DNA from: a bacterium
Lineage (GTDB): Bacteria; Planctomycetota; SZUA-567
DNA length: 64,000 nt
Direction: 5' to 3'
Assembly (NCBI GenBank): GCA_003245715.1
Contig: QKCJ01000006.1
Span: forward strand, 1 to 64,000
The notes below the pieces were generated by a model that made no database searches, was not told the origin of the DNA, and saw nothing but the letters and a program-made list of their open reading frames with translations. This document shows positions 25,541 to 34,062 of the stretch, in pieces (the first letter of the stretch is position 1; every line of letters starts with the position of its first letter). The translations under genes and the position numbers were made by a program.

Positions 25541-25576
25541 AAACGGGGTCGGATTACGGCCCCGTTTCAGTTTTTT
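25541..25576 (+). terminator. intrinsic terminator between rpsO and pnp
   Basis: Stem AAACGGGG/CCCCGTTT (25541-25548 with 25560-25567), an 11-base loop and a six-T run at 25571-25576. Confidence 0.9.
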
Positions 25577-25674
25577 ATGCGGCAAATTATGCCTAAATAC
25601 TAATTAATCCTGTTTCGGGCATAATCGGTAATTGCAGTTTGTGCTTATAAGTGTAAGATATGTAGTTTGAATGG

Positions 25675-25759
25675 CAGACATTCGGGCAGTTCAGTTTTCA
25701 GCCGGTTTTCCTGTGGTGGTGTTGCAGGGCAGTCGTCTGAACACTGAAAACCCCGTCTG
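25675..25759 (+). promoter_or_regulatory. long imperfect hairpin in the pnp leader
   Basis: CAGAC (25675-25679) pairs with GTCTG (25755-25759), GGG (25684-25686) with CCC (25752-25754), and CAGTTCAG (25688-25695) with CTGA-AC-ACTG (25737-25746), giving an interrupted stem of about 16 bp. An alternative pairing of GTTTTCAG with CTGAAAAC competes with it. In E. coli the pnp leader stem is cut by RNase III and mediates PNPase autoregulation; the equivalent role here is inferred by position. Confidence 0.4.
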
Positions 25760-25798
25760 TACTGTTTTGTTTGTTTGGTTACAGAATTTGGAGAAAAA

Positions 25799-28012
25799 AT
25801 GGAAGATATTCAATTCAAAGAGTTTTCAGTAGAGAGAGAGATTGCAGGGCGTATCCTCAAGATCAGTACCGGTCTGGTTGCCAAGCAGGCTGCCGGTTCA
25901 TGTCTGGTTCAGTACGGTGATACGGTCGTCCTTTCAGCGGTGGCTGTCGGTGATCCACGCGATGATGGTGACTTTTTCCCGTTGATGGTTGATTACCGCG
26001 AAAAGACATATGCTGCCGGCAAGTTCCCGGGTGGCTTCTTCAAGCGTGAGAAAGCTCCGTCAACCCACGAGACACTAACCATGCGTCTGACTGACCGTCC
26101 GATCCGCCCGCTTTTCCCGAAGGGCTATACTAATGACGTTATTATCCAGTCAATGGTTCTTTCAAGTGATATGGAGAATCCTGGTGATATCCTGAGCATG
26201 ATCGGTTCTGCCTGTTCATGCAGCCTTTCAGAGGTTCCTTTTGCCGGTCCGGTTGGTGCCTGCCGTATTGGCATGAAGGATGGCGAGTTCATCGTCAACC
26301 CGACTGAGAGCCAGCTCAAGGATACCGAACTTAACCTGACCATCGCCGGTACAGCCGATTCAATCACCATGGTTGAGGCTGGTGCCAATAACATCTCAGA
26401 AGACAAGATGCTTGAAGCGCTGTATCTTGGCCATGCGACAATCAAGGTTATCTGTGAGATGGTTGCCGAGTTGACCGCCAAGGCCGGTAAGCCGAAGGTT
26501 GACTTCACTCCGCCGGAAAAGCCACGCTGCATTGATGCAGTCCGTGAAGCTGGTTATGACAAGATCACCAACGCCATGAAGACTTCATACAAGAAGGCCC
26601 GTGCCGCTGCTTATTCAGAAGTCAAGGCCGCTCTTATTGAGCAGTTTGTTGATGAAGAGTCTGAAGATGGCTACAGCAGTGCCGAGGTCAAGGAAGCTAT
26701 CGACGAAGTCCGCACAGAAGTTGTCCGTACACTGATCCGCAATAATGACCGAATTGACGGCCGTGACCTCTTCACCGTCCGTCCGATCGACTGCCGCATC
26801 GGTGTCCTTCCCCGTACCCATGGATCATCACTCTTTACCCGTGGTGAGACTCAGGCGCTTATTACAATTACTCTTGGTTCAATCCTCGACGCTCAGAAGG
26901 TTGACGGCCTGCACGAAGCTTACGACGAGCAGTGGTATGTTCATTACCAGGCTCCTGGCTTCTCAGTTGGTGAAGCCCGTGCTCCGCGTGGTCCTGGCCG
27001 TCGTGACATCGGTCACGGTATGCTTGCCCAGCGTGCGCTTCAGGCTGTTATGCCGCACGATGAAGGTTTTGCCTATACCGTACGTGCGGTTAGTGAAGTT
27101 CTCGAGATGAACGGTTCATCATCAATGGCAACTGTCTGCGGCAGCACCCTTGCGCTGATGGATGCCGGTGTGCCGATCAAGAAGCCGGTTGCCGGTATTG
27201 CCATGGGTCTGATTCAGGACGAGGGCCACGAGCCGGTTATCATCACAGACATCCTTGGTGATGAAGACCACTACGGCGATATGGACTTCAAGGTTTGCGG
27301 TACCGAAGACGGTATCACAGCTCTGCAGATGGATATCAAGATTACCGGTATCTCACCTGAGACCATGCGTAAGGCTCTGTCACAGGCTCGTGATGGCCTG
27401 AACCATATTCTTGGCAAGATTACCGGCTGTATTGCAACACCGCGTGCAGAGATTAATGAACGCGCACCACGTCTTGAAATGATTACCGTTGCTTCAGAAT
27501 TCCTCGGCAAGATCATCGGCAAGGGTGGCGAGACAATCCGCGCCCTGCAGGAAGAGACCAAGTGTGAGATCAACATCGAAGAGGTTGATAACAAGGGTGA
27601 GGTCACTATCTGCGCTCCTGATGGTGAAATGCTCAAGCTTGCGGTTGCCAAGATCAAGGCTCTCTGCGAAGTCGCGGAAGTTGGCAAGTACTACGAAGGT
27701 CCGGTTACCGGCGTTCGTGAGTTTGGCTGCTTTGTTGAGATTCTTCCGGGAACGGAAGGCATGTGTCACGTTTCCGAGCTTTCAGATGAGTTTATCAAGG
27801 ATGTTGATGAAGCTGTCAAGGAAGGCGATACACTCAAGGTCAAGGTCATTGAAATTGACCCGGCCGGTAAGGTTCGCCTTAGCCGCAAGGCTGTGATTCT
27901 TGAAGAGCGCGGCGAGACTTATGATGCTCCTGCTCCTCGTCCGGCCCGTCCTCCGCGTAGCGGTGGCAGCCGTGGCGGTAACGGTGGTGGTGGCCGTGGC
28001 GGCCGTCGTTAA
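25799..28012 (+). CDS. pnp: polyribonucleotide nucleotidyltransferase (PNPase)
   Basis: A 737-residue 3'-to-5' phosphorolytic exoribonuclease. Order: RNase PH-like domain 1, all-helical linker, RNase PH-like domain 2 (TRGETQALITITLGS), KH domain (EFLGKIIGKGGETIRALQ, about 560-610) and S1 domain (YYEGPVTGVREFGCFVEIL, about 625-695). The tail is Arg/Gly-rich (GGSRGGNGGGGRGGRR), an extra RNA-binding tail found in some phyla. The ATG at 25799 with GGAG six bases upstream is preferred to the GTG 24 bases earlier. It is transcribed alone between two terminators. Confidence 0.97.
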   Translation: MEDIQFKEFSVEREIAGRILKISTGLVAKQAAGSCLVQYGDTVVLSAVAVGDPRDDGDFFPLMVDYREKTYAAGKFPGGFFKREKAPSTHETLTMRLTDRPIRPLFPKGYTNDVIIQSMVLSSDMENPGDILSMIGSACSCSLSEVPFAGPVGACRIGMKDGEFIVNPTESQLKDTELNLTIAGTADSITMVEAGANNISEDKMLEALYLGHATIKVICEMVAELTAKAGKPKVDFTPPEKPRCIDAVREAGYDKITNAMKTSYKKARAAAYSEVKAALIEQFVDEESEDGYSSAEVKEAIDEVRTEVVRTLIRNNDRIDGRDLFTVRPIDCRIGVLPRTHGSSLFTRGETQALITITLGSILDAQKVDGLHEAYDEQWYVHYQAPGFSVGEARAPRGPGRRDIGHGMLAQRALQAVMPHDEGFAYTVRAVSEVLEMNGSSSMATVCGSTLALMDAGVPIKKPVAGIAMGLIQDEGHEPVIITDILGDEDHYGDMDFKVCGTEDGITALQMDIKITGISPETMRKALSQARDGLNHILGKITGCIATPRAEINERAPRLEMITVASEFLGKIIGKGGETIRALQEETKCEINIEEVDNKGEVTICAPDGEMLKLAVAKIKALCEVAEVGKYYEGPVTGVREFGCFVEILPGTEGMCHVSELSDEFIKDVDEAVKEGDTLKVKVIEIDPAGKVRLSRKAVILEERGETYDAPAPRPARPPRSGGSRGGNGGGGRGGRR

Positions 28013-28042
28013 TCAGTAAATTAACGCTTACGCTATAATTTA

Positions 28043-28075
28043 AGAGCGTCCGGTTTAAGCCGGGCGCTCTTTTTT
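28043..28075 (+). terminator. intrinsic terminator after pnp
   Basis: An 11-bp stem with one G-U pair (28043-28053 with 28060-28070), a six-base loop and a six-T run. It faces the converging ispF gene. Confidence 0.92.
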
Positions 28076-28137
28076 AAATAACTGAAAAAAAAGAATCAGA
28101 TCAGAAGGTTTCTTCGGTTGTCAGAAATGCGCAAAAA

Positions 28138-28659
28138 TCAGGTGATTATGTCATTACTCTCGGTTGCGGCAAAGTTCTGGCGGCTCATCAGTACTACAGC
28201 CTCGGCACTGATTGCCAGTCCTTCGCCGATTGGGCCGACCTTTTCGCCGGTCTTGGCTTTGACATTTACCGCGGTTGTCGGCAGGCGCATGATATGGGCA
28301 AGGCTGTTGACAATATCGGGGATATGTGCTGCGAGTTTGGGTTGTTGCAGGTGGATAGTGGTGTCGATATTTAGCGGGGAATAACCCTTGCTGGTTGCGA
28401 TAATCAGCGCTTCCGTGAGAAAATCTGATGACTTTCTGTTGCGGTTTTCCTCGGCAGTATCAGGAAATAGCCTGCCGATATCGCCAGCCGCAACCGAGCC
28501 GAGGATTGCATCAGTGCAGGCGTGCAGAAGAACATCTCCATCGGAATGTGCCTCGGCACGCAGGTTGCAGGCAATAAGCGTACCGCCCAGCCACAAGCCA
28601 GAGCCCTCGCCATAAACTTCCTCAAGAAGATGCAGATCACTTCCCTGACCAATACGCAT
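28138..28659 (-). CDS. ispF: 2-C-methyl-D-erythritol 2,4-cyclodiphosphate synthase
   Basis: A 173-residue enzyme of the MEP isoprenoid pathway, slightly longer than the usual 160. Zinc ligands lie in GSDLHLL (D8, H10) and HSDGDVLLHACTDA. The LGSVAAGDIGRLFPDT, QQPKLAAHIPDI and AKTGEKVGPIGEG blocks are all present. There is no fused IspD domain. It lies 97 bases downstream of dapF in the same direction with a 12-bp inverted repeat between them. Confidence 0.95.
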   Translation of the reverse strand: MRIGQGSDLHLLEEVYGEGSGLWLGGTLIACNLRAEAHSDGDVLLHACTDAILGSVAAGDIGRLFPDTAEENRNRKSSDFLTEALIIATSKGYSPLNIDTTIHLQQPKLAAHIPDIVNSLAHIMRLPTTAVNVKAKTGEKVGPIGEGLAISAEAVVLMSRQNFAATESNDIIT

Positions 28660-28686
28660 AGATTTCCCCTATCTGAATTTTGCCCG

Positions 28687-28723
28687 TAGAGCGTGTCGTC
28701 AAAAGATTATGCGACACGCTCTA
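28687..28723. repeat. 12-bp perfect inverted repeat between dapF and ispF
   Basis: TAGAGCGTGTCG (28687-28698) and its exact complement (28712-28723) flank a 13-base spacer. Neither side has a T-run, so it is not a clear terminator. It may be an mRNA processing or stability hairpin, an operator or a REP-like element; no second copy is seen in the window. Confidence 0.7.
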
Positions 28724-28756
28724 AACTATGCTTGCAAGATCAATTTGTCTGAGCGG

Positions 28757-29566
28757 TTAAAATTCAAGAGTTCCCTGATAAGCCACAACTGCCGGTCCTT
28801 CAAGCCTGACGTTTTTAATGCCATTGTCGGTTTTCTCAAAGTTGATGTTAAGAATGTCGCCGCTTCGGGTAATTACGGTTACCGGAGCGCTCAGGCAGTA
28901 CTTGTCACTGCCGACGATGGCAGCGGCAACAGAACCGGTTCCGCAGGCCAGTGTTTCGTCTTCAACGCCGCGTTCATAAGTGCGGATAATAACCTTGCCG
29001 TCCTTCTCGCAGATGAAGTTGGCGTTGGTTCCGGCGGGGGCGAAGTGCTGGTGGTAGCGGATGGCGGCGCCGGTCTTTTTAAGCTCGATCGCTTCAATGT
29101 CATCAACCGGCATTATCGCGTGCGGCACGCCGGTATTGATGAAATATAATTCGCTGTCAGTTCCATTGATGTCGATTGACTGGATATGCTCTGGTAGCGG
29201 CGCGTCAGTTAGAGTCACCTCCGCCCGGCCTTCTGCACTCTTGCTGCCGCCGATGGGGCCGGCAATGGTACGGAAAGTCAGCGTGTCGGTGCAGACTCCT
29301 TTGGCTATAGCGTAAAGGGTGAAGCAGCGCGCGCCATTGCCGCACATTTCGGCAGAGGAACCGTCGGCGTTATAAAAATCCCATTTGGCGTCCAGCTCAT
29401 TGTCGTTTTCCAGAAATACCACACCGTCAGCGCCAACGGCAACCGCGCGCGGACAGAAACGGGTGACAAATTCCTTTTTGCGGCTATCTTCAATAATGCC
29501 ATTGCGGTTGTCAACCATGATAAAATCATTGCCCGCGCCCTGCATTTTTGTGAACTCAATCTTCAT
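28757..29566 (-). CDS. dapF: diaminopimelate epimerase
   Basis: A 269-residue PLP-independent epimerase converting LL- to meso-diaminopimelate for lysine and peptidoglycan. The two-base catalytic cysteines sit in AEMCGNGARC and ETLACGTGSVAAA, and the N-terminus (FTKMQGAGNDF) is canonical. Length is normal. It probably shares a transcript with ispF. Its own leader lies between 29567 and the terminator at 29624-29655. Confidence 0.96.
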   Translation of the reverse strand: MKIEFTKMQGAGNDFIMVDNRNGIIEDSRKKEFVTRFCPRAVAVGADGVVFLENDNELDAKWDFYNADGSSAEMCGNGARCFTLYAIAKGVCTDTLTFRTIAGPIGGSKSAEGRAEVTLTDAPLPEHIQSIDINGTDSELYFINTGVPHAIMPVDDIEAIELKKTGAAIRYHQHFAPAGTNANFICEKDGKVIIRTYERGVEDETLACGTGSVAAAIVGSDKYCLSAPVTVITRSGDILNINFEKTDNGIKNVRLEGPAVVAYQGTLEF

Positions 29567-29623
29567 TGTGATCCTTTCGGTTTAGCATGAAAATACTTTT
29601 CGGTAATTAATTGCGAGTATATA

Positions 29624-29655
29624 TAAAAATGGTCATCTTGCAAGAAGATGACCAT
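29624..29655 (-). terminator. intrinsic terminator after the lipoprotein gene
   Basis: An 11-bp perfect stem (29629-29639 with 29645-29655), a five-base loop and, on the minus strand, a five-T run (29624-29628 plus stem end). Confidence 0.9.
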
Positions 29656-29684
29656 CTTAAAGGTTAAGTTCCGGATGCCGGTAT

Positions 29685-30242
29685 TTACTTGCTGCTGGCC
29701 GGTTCGATAATGTAGCCTTCACGGAGGACAGCTGTTGAGCTAGAGCTTTCTGATGCCGAAGAAATGCCCAGGAGCTTTTCCTTGTTTGATTCAGGCATCT
29801 TTTCCGGTACGTAGCTCAGAGTGCGCATGAGAATCTTGTGGAATTCAACCGCCATGTCGTTCTTGCCGAAGTCGCCAATGCCAATGCGGATCTTGCACCA
29901 GTCGGCATGACCCGGAACGCGGTCAATATCAACAACAAAGTGACGGTTCATTTCGTCATTTTGCGGGCAGAGGCCGTTGATGGTCATTGAGCCTGCCTGT
30001 GAGAAGTAGCTGCCATTGCTTTCAAGTGGTGCGCGGGTGACATAACGGATACTGCAGCCCATTTCGGCAATTGCGTTTGTTACCGCAGCTTCAGCCTGTG
30101 AAGGTGTAGTGTAGTAGACAACACCAACGTCATTCCAGCGGCGCAGTACGATAGATGGAATGGCCATTGTGCTGCAGGCAGAGAAAACCAGTGAAAAACA
30201 GATCAGTCCAAGAACGACAACGGTTTTTTTAGTGAAGTTCAT
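29685..30242 (-). CDS. hypothetical lipoprotein
   Basis: A 185-residue exported protein with a basic N-terminus, a hydrophobic core and a lipobox (VFSAC, lipidated Cys about residue 23). The mature part has an alpha/beta look with VGVVYYTTPSQAEAAVTNAI and a conserved-looking WCKIRIGIGDFG strand. The C-terminus has a Ser-rich patch (SSASESSSS). It resembles the short DUF3568-type lipoproteins by layout, but I am not sure. It probably resides on the periplasmic face of a membrane. Monocistronic. Confidence 0.65.
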   Translation of the reverse strand: MNFTKKTVVVLGLICFSLVFSACSTMAIPSIVLRRWNDVGVVYYTTPSQAEAAVTNAIAEMGCSIRYVTRAPLESNGSYFSQAGSMTINGLCPQNDEMNRHFVVDIDRVPGHADWCKIRIGIGDFGKNDMAVEFHKILMRTLSYVPEKMPESNKEKLLGISSASESSSSTAVLREGYIIEPASSK

Positions 30243-30724
30243 TTTTTTTTCCTAAAAGCTATATTAATTAATTTAATTTGGATATTATCCCCGAAAACAG
30301 GTTCATAGGATACGGTCAAATTTAAAAAAATACAACAAAAAAATAATATTATCGGTCTATTTTTCCCGATTTTGGTGATTTTTTGTGGAAATTTTACGTT
30401 TTCCCCCGAATATTAGCGGAATTATATAAAAAAGTGGATTTTTTGTGGATTTTAATGGCAAAAAAACTATTGGCGAGATTTTTTATAATATTTTTCATAT
30501 AAAGTAAACACAGGCAGAAAATTGTGTTTTATCTGAGTTGTAAAAAAAAAGAATCGGGGTAAAATTAATTAGGGTAAATTTGATGGTTGGTGAAGATTTT
30601 TATGGTTTTGCGCTATTACGGGTATGTTTGTGCTGATTGGATAAATTCGGAAATGGCGCAAGGGGCATAAAGGCATGATATTTACTGGCGGGCAGGTTGT
30701 ATTTTTTTTCGGGCGGGCAATAAA
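30243..30724. other. AT-rich intergenic region with a 13-bp direct repeat
   Basis: A 480-base, strongly AT-rich gap. GATTTTTTGTGGA occurs at 30377-30389 and again at 30437-30449, exactly 60 bases apart, with a related AGTGGATTT between them. It should contain the promoters of the divergent lipoprotein and dehydrogenase genes; no convincing sigma-70 pair was found. AT content and TGTGGA motifs recall DnaA-box regions, but nothing else supports an origin. Confidence 0.5.
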
Positions 30725-31891
30725 ATGGCTGATAAAACGAAAAGGGAGCTGCGTAAATTTCTGGCTCCGGAATTTGTCTTTGGTGAAGGGGCAAGGTTTC
30801 AGATAGGCAATTATGCCGCAAATCTTGGTGCGACCAGAGTCCTTCTGGTTACAGACCCCGGTATTGTTGAGGCGGGCTGGGTTGATGATGTTACGCTGTC
30901 TTTGTCAGAGCGGGGAATTGAGAGTGTGATTTTCTCGGCTGTGACCCCTAACCCCAAGGATCATGAGGTTATGGAAGGCCTGTTACTGTACAATCAGAAT
31001 TATTGCGATTCCGTTGTTGCTATCGGGGGTGGCAGCCCGATTGATTGCGCCAAGGGGATTGCAATACTGGCCAATAACAGTGGTGAGATAAAGGATTATT
31101 ATGGCGTGGATACCATCTCTGAGCCGTGTCCGCCCATGATATGTGTCCCCACCACCTCCGGTTCGTCGGCAGATGTTTCGCAGTTTGCCATTATTAATGA
31201 TACAAAAGAGAGGGTTAAAAAGGCGATTATCAGTAAGGCTATTGTTCCGGACATATCGTTGATTGACCCTGAAGTCGCTACTAGCATGCCCCATTACCTG
31301 ACGGCCTGTACAGGTATTGATGCTTTGACCCATGCAATTGAGGCTTATGTTTCAAACGGCAGCAGTCCTATTACCGATGGTTATGCCCTTTCTGCGATGT
31401 CGCGCATTTCAAAAAACATACTGCTTGCCATCGGCAAACCTCTTGATATAGGTTTCAGGGAAGAGATGTCGCTGGCTTGTCTTGAGGCGGGGTTGGCTTT
31501 TTCCAATGCCAGTCTGGGGGCGGTACATGCGATGGCTCATAGTCTGGGCGGTTATCTTGATCTGCCGCATGGCGAGTGTAATGCGTTACTCCTTGAACAT
31601 GTGGTTAATTATAACTTTATGGCTGAGCCTGAGCGTTACAGGAAGGTTGCGGAGGCTTTGGGGTGCGGTTTGGAGAACGGAGAAATTGGCGCTGTGCAGA
31701 ATGAGCTTTTTGCCAAAATCAGTGAACTTCGACAATCTGCAGGTATCGAGGGCGCGCTTGCTGTGCGCGGGGTCGGTTTGAATGATCTTGGCAGGTTGGC
31801 GCAGAGTGCGGAGCTTGACCCGTGCCTTCTGACCAATCCCCGTCCTGCAAAGGCGTCAGATCTGCGGCGGATTTTAGAGCAGGCAATGTAA
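30725..31891 (+). CDS. ercA: iron-containing alcohol dehydrogenase, ErcA-like
   Basis: A 388-residue class III (Fe-dependent) alcohol dehydrogenase. The NAD-binding GGGSPIDCAKG and the metal ligands in DALTHAIEAY and GAVHAMAHSLGGYLDLPHG are intact. The N-terminal LRKFLAPEFVFGEGAR matches my memory of ErcA, an alcohol-dehydrogenase-like protein encoded beside PAS sensor kinases in Pseudomonas and linked there to regulation of ethanol oxidation. Here too the next gene, ten bases away, is a PAS hybrid kinase. A plain butanol/propanediol-type dehydrogenase is the alternative. Confidence 0.82.
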   Translation: MADKTKRELRKFLAPEFVFGEGARFQIGNYAANLGATRVLLVTDPGIVEAGWVDDVTLSLSERGIESVIFSAVTPNPKDHEVMEGLLLYNQNYCDSVVAIGGGSPIDCAKGIAILANNSGEIKDYYGVDTISEPCPPMICVPTTSGSSADVSQFAIINDTKERVKKAIISKAIVPDISLIDPEVATSMPHYLTACTGIDALTHAIEAYVSNGSSPITDGYALSAMSRISKNILLAIGKPLDIGFREEMSLACLEAGLAFSNASLGAVHAMAHSLGGYLDLPHGECNALLLEHVVNYNFMAEPERYRKVAEALGCGLENGEIGAVQNELFAKISELRQSAGIEGALAVRGVGLNDLGRLAQSAELDPCLLTNPRPAKASDLRRILEQAM

Positions 31892-31900
31892 GGTAATTGG

Positions 31901-33937
31901 ATGGCGGACCCAGATATACCTCAAGATAATGATAACCCCGGGCGCATTCCCCATAGCGAAGGGATGTTGCGCGAGAATATTATCGGCATGGGAAAATTTT
32001 CCATGCGGAAAAACTATTATCCTGCATTCAAGCGAAGGCTGGATGAGTTGGAGCGGTACAAATCCCTTATGGATAAAGCCCATGACGGTATTTTTATCGT
32101 TGAGCTTGGGAATCTGCATTTTATTGAGGCTAACTCTGCGACCTGTGCGTATCTGGGGCATCATAAAACAGAGTTGCTGGATATGAAGCTTGATGAGGTG
32201 CTGGCTGGGGCATGGGGCAGTGAGCTTGATGAGTGGATAAAGCATGAAGATTCCACATCGCAATATTTTACCTTTACCCTGAATCACATTCTTCCGGATT
32301 CTACCAGCCGTTATCTGGAGATAAGTCTCTCATTCATTGACGGCAAGCAGGATTCCTGCGTTTTTGGTCTGGTCAGGGATATATCGGAGTTGGTGCGGAT
32401 CAATAATGAACTTAAGGAAGCGCATCATATTCAGACGGCAATTTTTGATAATAGCTTTCAGTTTATGGGCCTGCTTGATACTCTGGGGCGTCTGATAGTT
32501 GTCAATATGACGGCACTGGATGCGGCTGGTTGTAAGGAAGCAGAGGTGCTTAATAAGTACTTTTGGGATACACCGTGGTTTGACGGTTTGCCTGATGAGC
32601 AGAAGAGACTCAGGGAATCGTTTGATCGTTGTCTTGCGGGCGGGTTGGCGCGTTATGAGATGCCTAATATTGTAGACGGCGGGCAGAGGGTGGATGTTGA
32701 TTTCTCAATGAAGCCGGTTTTTGACGAAGGTGGGCGGGTTATCTATCTGATTGTCGAGGGTCGGGACATAACTGAATTGAAGAAAATGGAGAATCAGCTG
32801 ATTCATTCGCAGAAGGTGGATTCTCTGGGCCGTCTGGCTGGCGGGGTTGCGCATGATTTCAAGAACCTGCTTGGCAGTATTGTCGGCGCGGTTGATCTGC
32901 TTTTGCTGGATAAATCATTGAATCCAGAGCAGGTTGAACTGCTTGGAATTATTCAGGGTGCATCTACAAGTGCTTCGGAATTGACCAGTAAGTTGCTCGG
33001 TTTTGCCCGCAAGGAAAAGGTCATGAGTTCACCGATAGACCTCCACGCGGTTATTGAGGATGCGGTGCTGCTGCTTTCAAGAAGTATTGATAAGCTCTAT
33101 TCTCTGAAAATGAATTTGGCTTCAACCCGCAGTACAATTATCGGTGATCCGACCCAGCTTGAGAATGCGATTATCAACCTTGGTCTCAACGCCAGAGATT
33201 CAATGCCGAGTGGCGGGGAAATTCTGATTTCGACAAGTGAATGTCATTTTGATAGCGTCTTCTGCCATCAGAGTGAGTTTTCGCTTAGTCCTGGTGATTA
33301 TATTGAACTTTGTTTCCGGGATTCGGGCGTTGGTATGCCGTCAGATATACTCCAGAATATTTTTGAGCCATTTTTTACAACCAAGGCCAATGGTAAGGGG
33401 ACAGGTCTTGGACTGGCAACCGTATACAGCACGGTGGTTTCACATAAGGGCGCGGTTGAGGTTCATTCTGAAATTGATAAGGGAACGTGCTTCTATCTGT
33501 ATTTTCCGCTTGAGGAAGATTATGGCAGCATAAGTATTGATTTTCAGAGCAGCAGTCATAATGCGACTGTTGCGGGAGGTCTGGTCTTGCTTGTGGATGA
33601 TGAGCCGTTGATGCGTTCCACTTCGGCGATGATGCTTGAAAGTATGGGGTATAGTGTGGTCTGTGCGGAAAACGGGGCAGAGGCTATTGAAGTGTATAAT
33701 CAGGGGCAGGATACAATTGATGCTGTTATTCTGGATATGATAATGCCAAAGCTCAGTGGTGAAGATACCATGAAAGAAATTCTACGCATCAATCCGGCGG
33801 CCAAAATAATAATCTCTTCCGGTTTTGATGAAAATGCGGATCAGAGAACTGAAACATTATCAAAAGCAGTGGGCTTTCTCCATAAGCCCTACGGGATGCA
33901 TGAACTAAGGCTGGCGGTTGAAAAAGCCATTTGCTAG
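31901..33937 (+). CDS. PAS-domain hybrid sensor histidine kinase
   Basis: A 678-residue soluble kinase with no membrane helix. Order: PAS 1 (about 50-165), PAS 2 (about 175-300), HisKA with phospho-accepting H318 ([11 protein letters not shown]), HATPase_c (about 420-545; N-box [13 protein letters not shown]2 [11 protein letters not shown]) and a C-terminal receiver (about 565-675) with D612 and LHKPYG. The FKNLL variant of FNNLL is minor. It shares a transcript with the ErcA-like dehydrogenase, which may feed it a metabolic signal. No separate response regulator follows. Confidence 0.93.
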   Translation: MADPDIPQDNDNPGRIPHSEGMLRENIIGMGKFSMRKNYYPAFKRRLDELERYKSLMDKAHDGIFIVELGNLHFIEANSATCAYLGHHKTELLDMKLDEVLAGAWGSELDEWIKHEDSTSQYFTFTLNHILPDSTSRYLEISLSFIDGKQDSCVFGLVRDISELVRINNELKEAHHIQTAIFDNSFQFMGLLDTLGRLIVVNMTALDAAGCKEAEVLNKYFWDTPWFDGLPDEQKRLRESFDRCLAGGLARYEMPNIVDGGQRVDVDFSMKPVFDEGGRVIYLIVEGRDITELKKMENQLIHSQKVDSLGRLAGGVAHDFKNLLGSIVGAVDLLLLDKSLNPEQVELLGIIQGASTSASELTSKLLGFARKEKVMSSPIDLHAVIEDAVLLLSRSIDKLYSLKMNLASTRSTIIGDPTQLENAIINLGLNARDSMPSGGEILISTSECHFDSVFCHQSEFSLSPGDYIELCFRDSGVGMPSDILQNIFEPFFTTKANGKGTGLGLATVYSTVVSHKGAVEVHSEIDKGTCFYLYFPLEEDYGSISIDFQSSSHNATVAGGLVLLVDDEPLMRSTSAMMLESMGYSVVCAENGAEAIEVYNQGQDTIDAVILDMIMPKLSGEDTMKEILRINPAAKIIISSGFDENADQRTETLSKAVGFLHKPYGMHELRLAVEKAIC

Positions 33938-33989
33938 TAACCGTTTTTTTACTTCGATTTTTATTTAAATCTGGAATAGAGTAGTTATC

Positions 33990-34019
33990 CTAAAAGCCCT
34001 GCAGGAATCCTGCAGGGCT
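33990..34019 (-). terminator. intrinsic terminator after the flagellin gene
   Basis: An 11-bp perfect stem AGCCCTGCAGG/CCTGCAGGGCT (33995-34005 with 34009-34019), a three-base loop and TTTTA on the minus strand. It also separates the converging kinase gene. Confidence 0.88.
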
Positions 34020-34062
34020 GGTGTTTATGGAACAGATCGTGTGTGTGTTGCTTCTTTTAGTG

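Noticed and set aside
30300-30500. A chromosomal origin (DnaA boxes) in the AT-rich gap
   Set aside because: TGTGGAAAT and TGTGGATTT match the DnaA box only partly, and no dnaA, dnaN or gidA gene is near. The direct repeats are reported instead.
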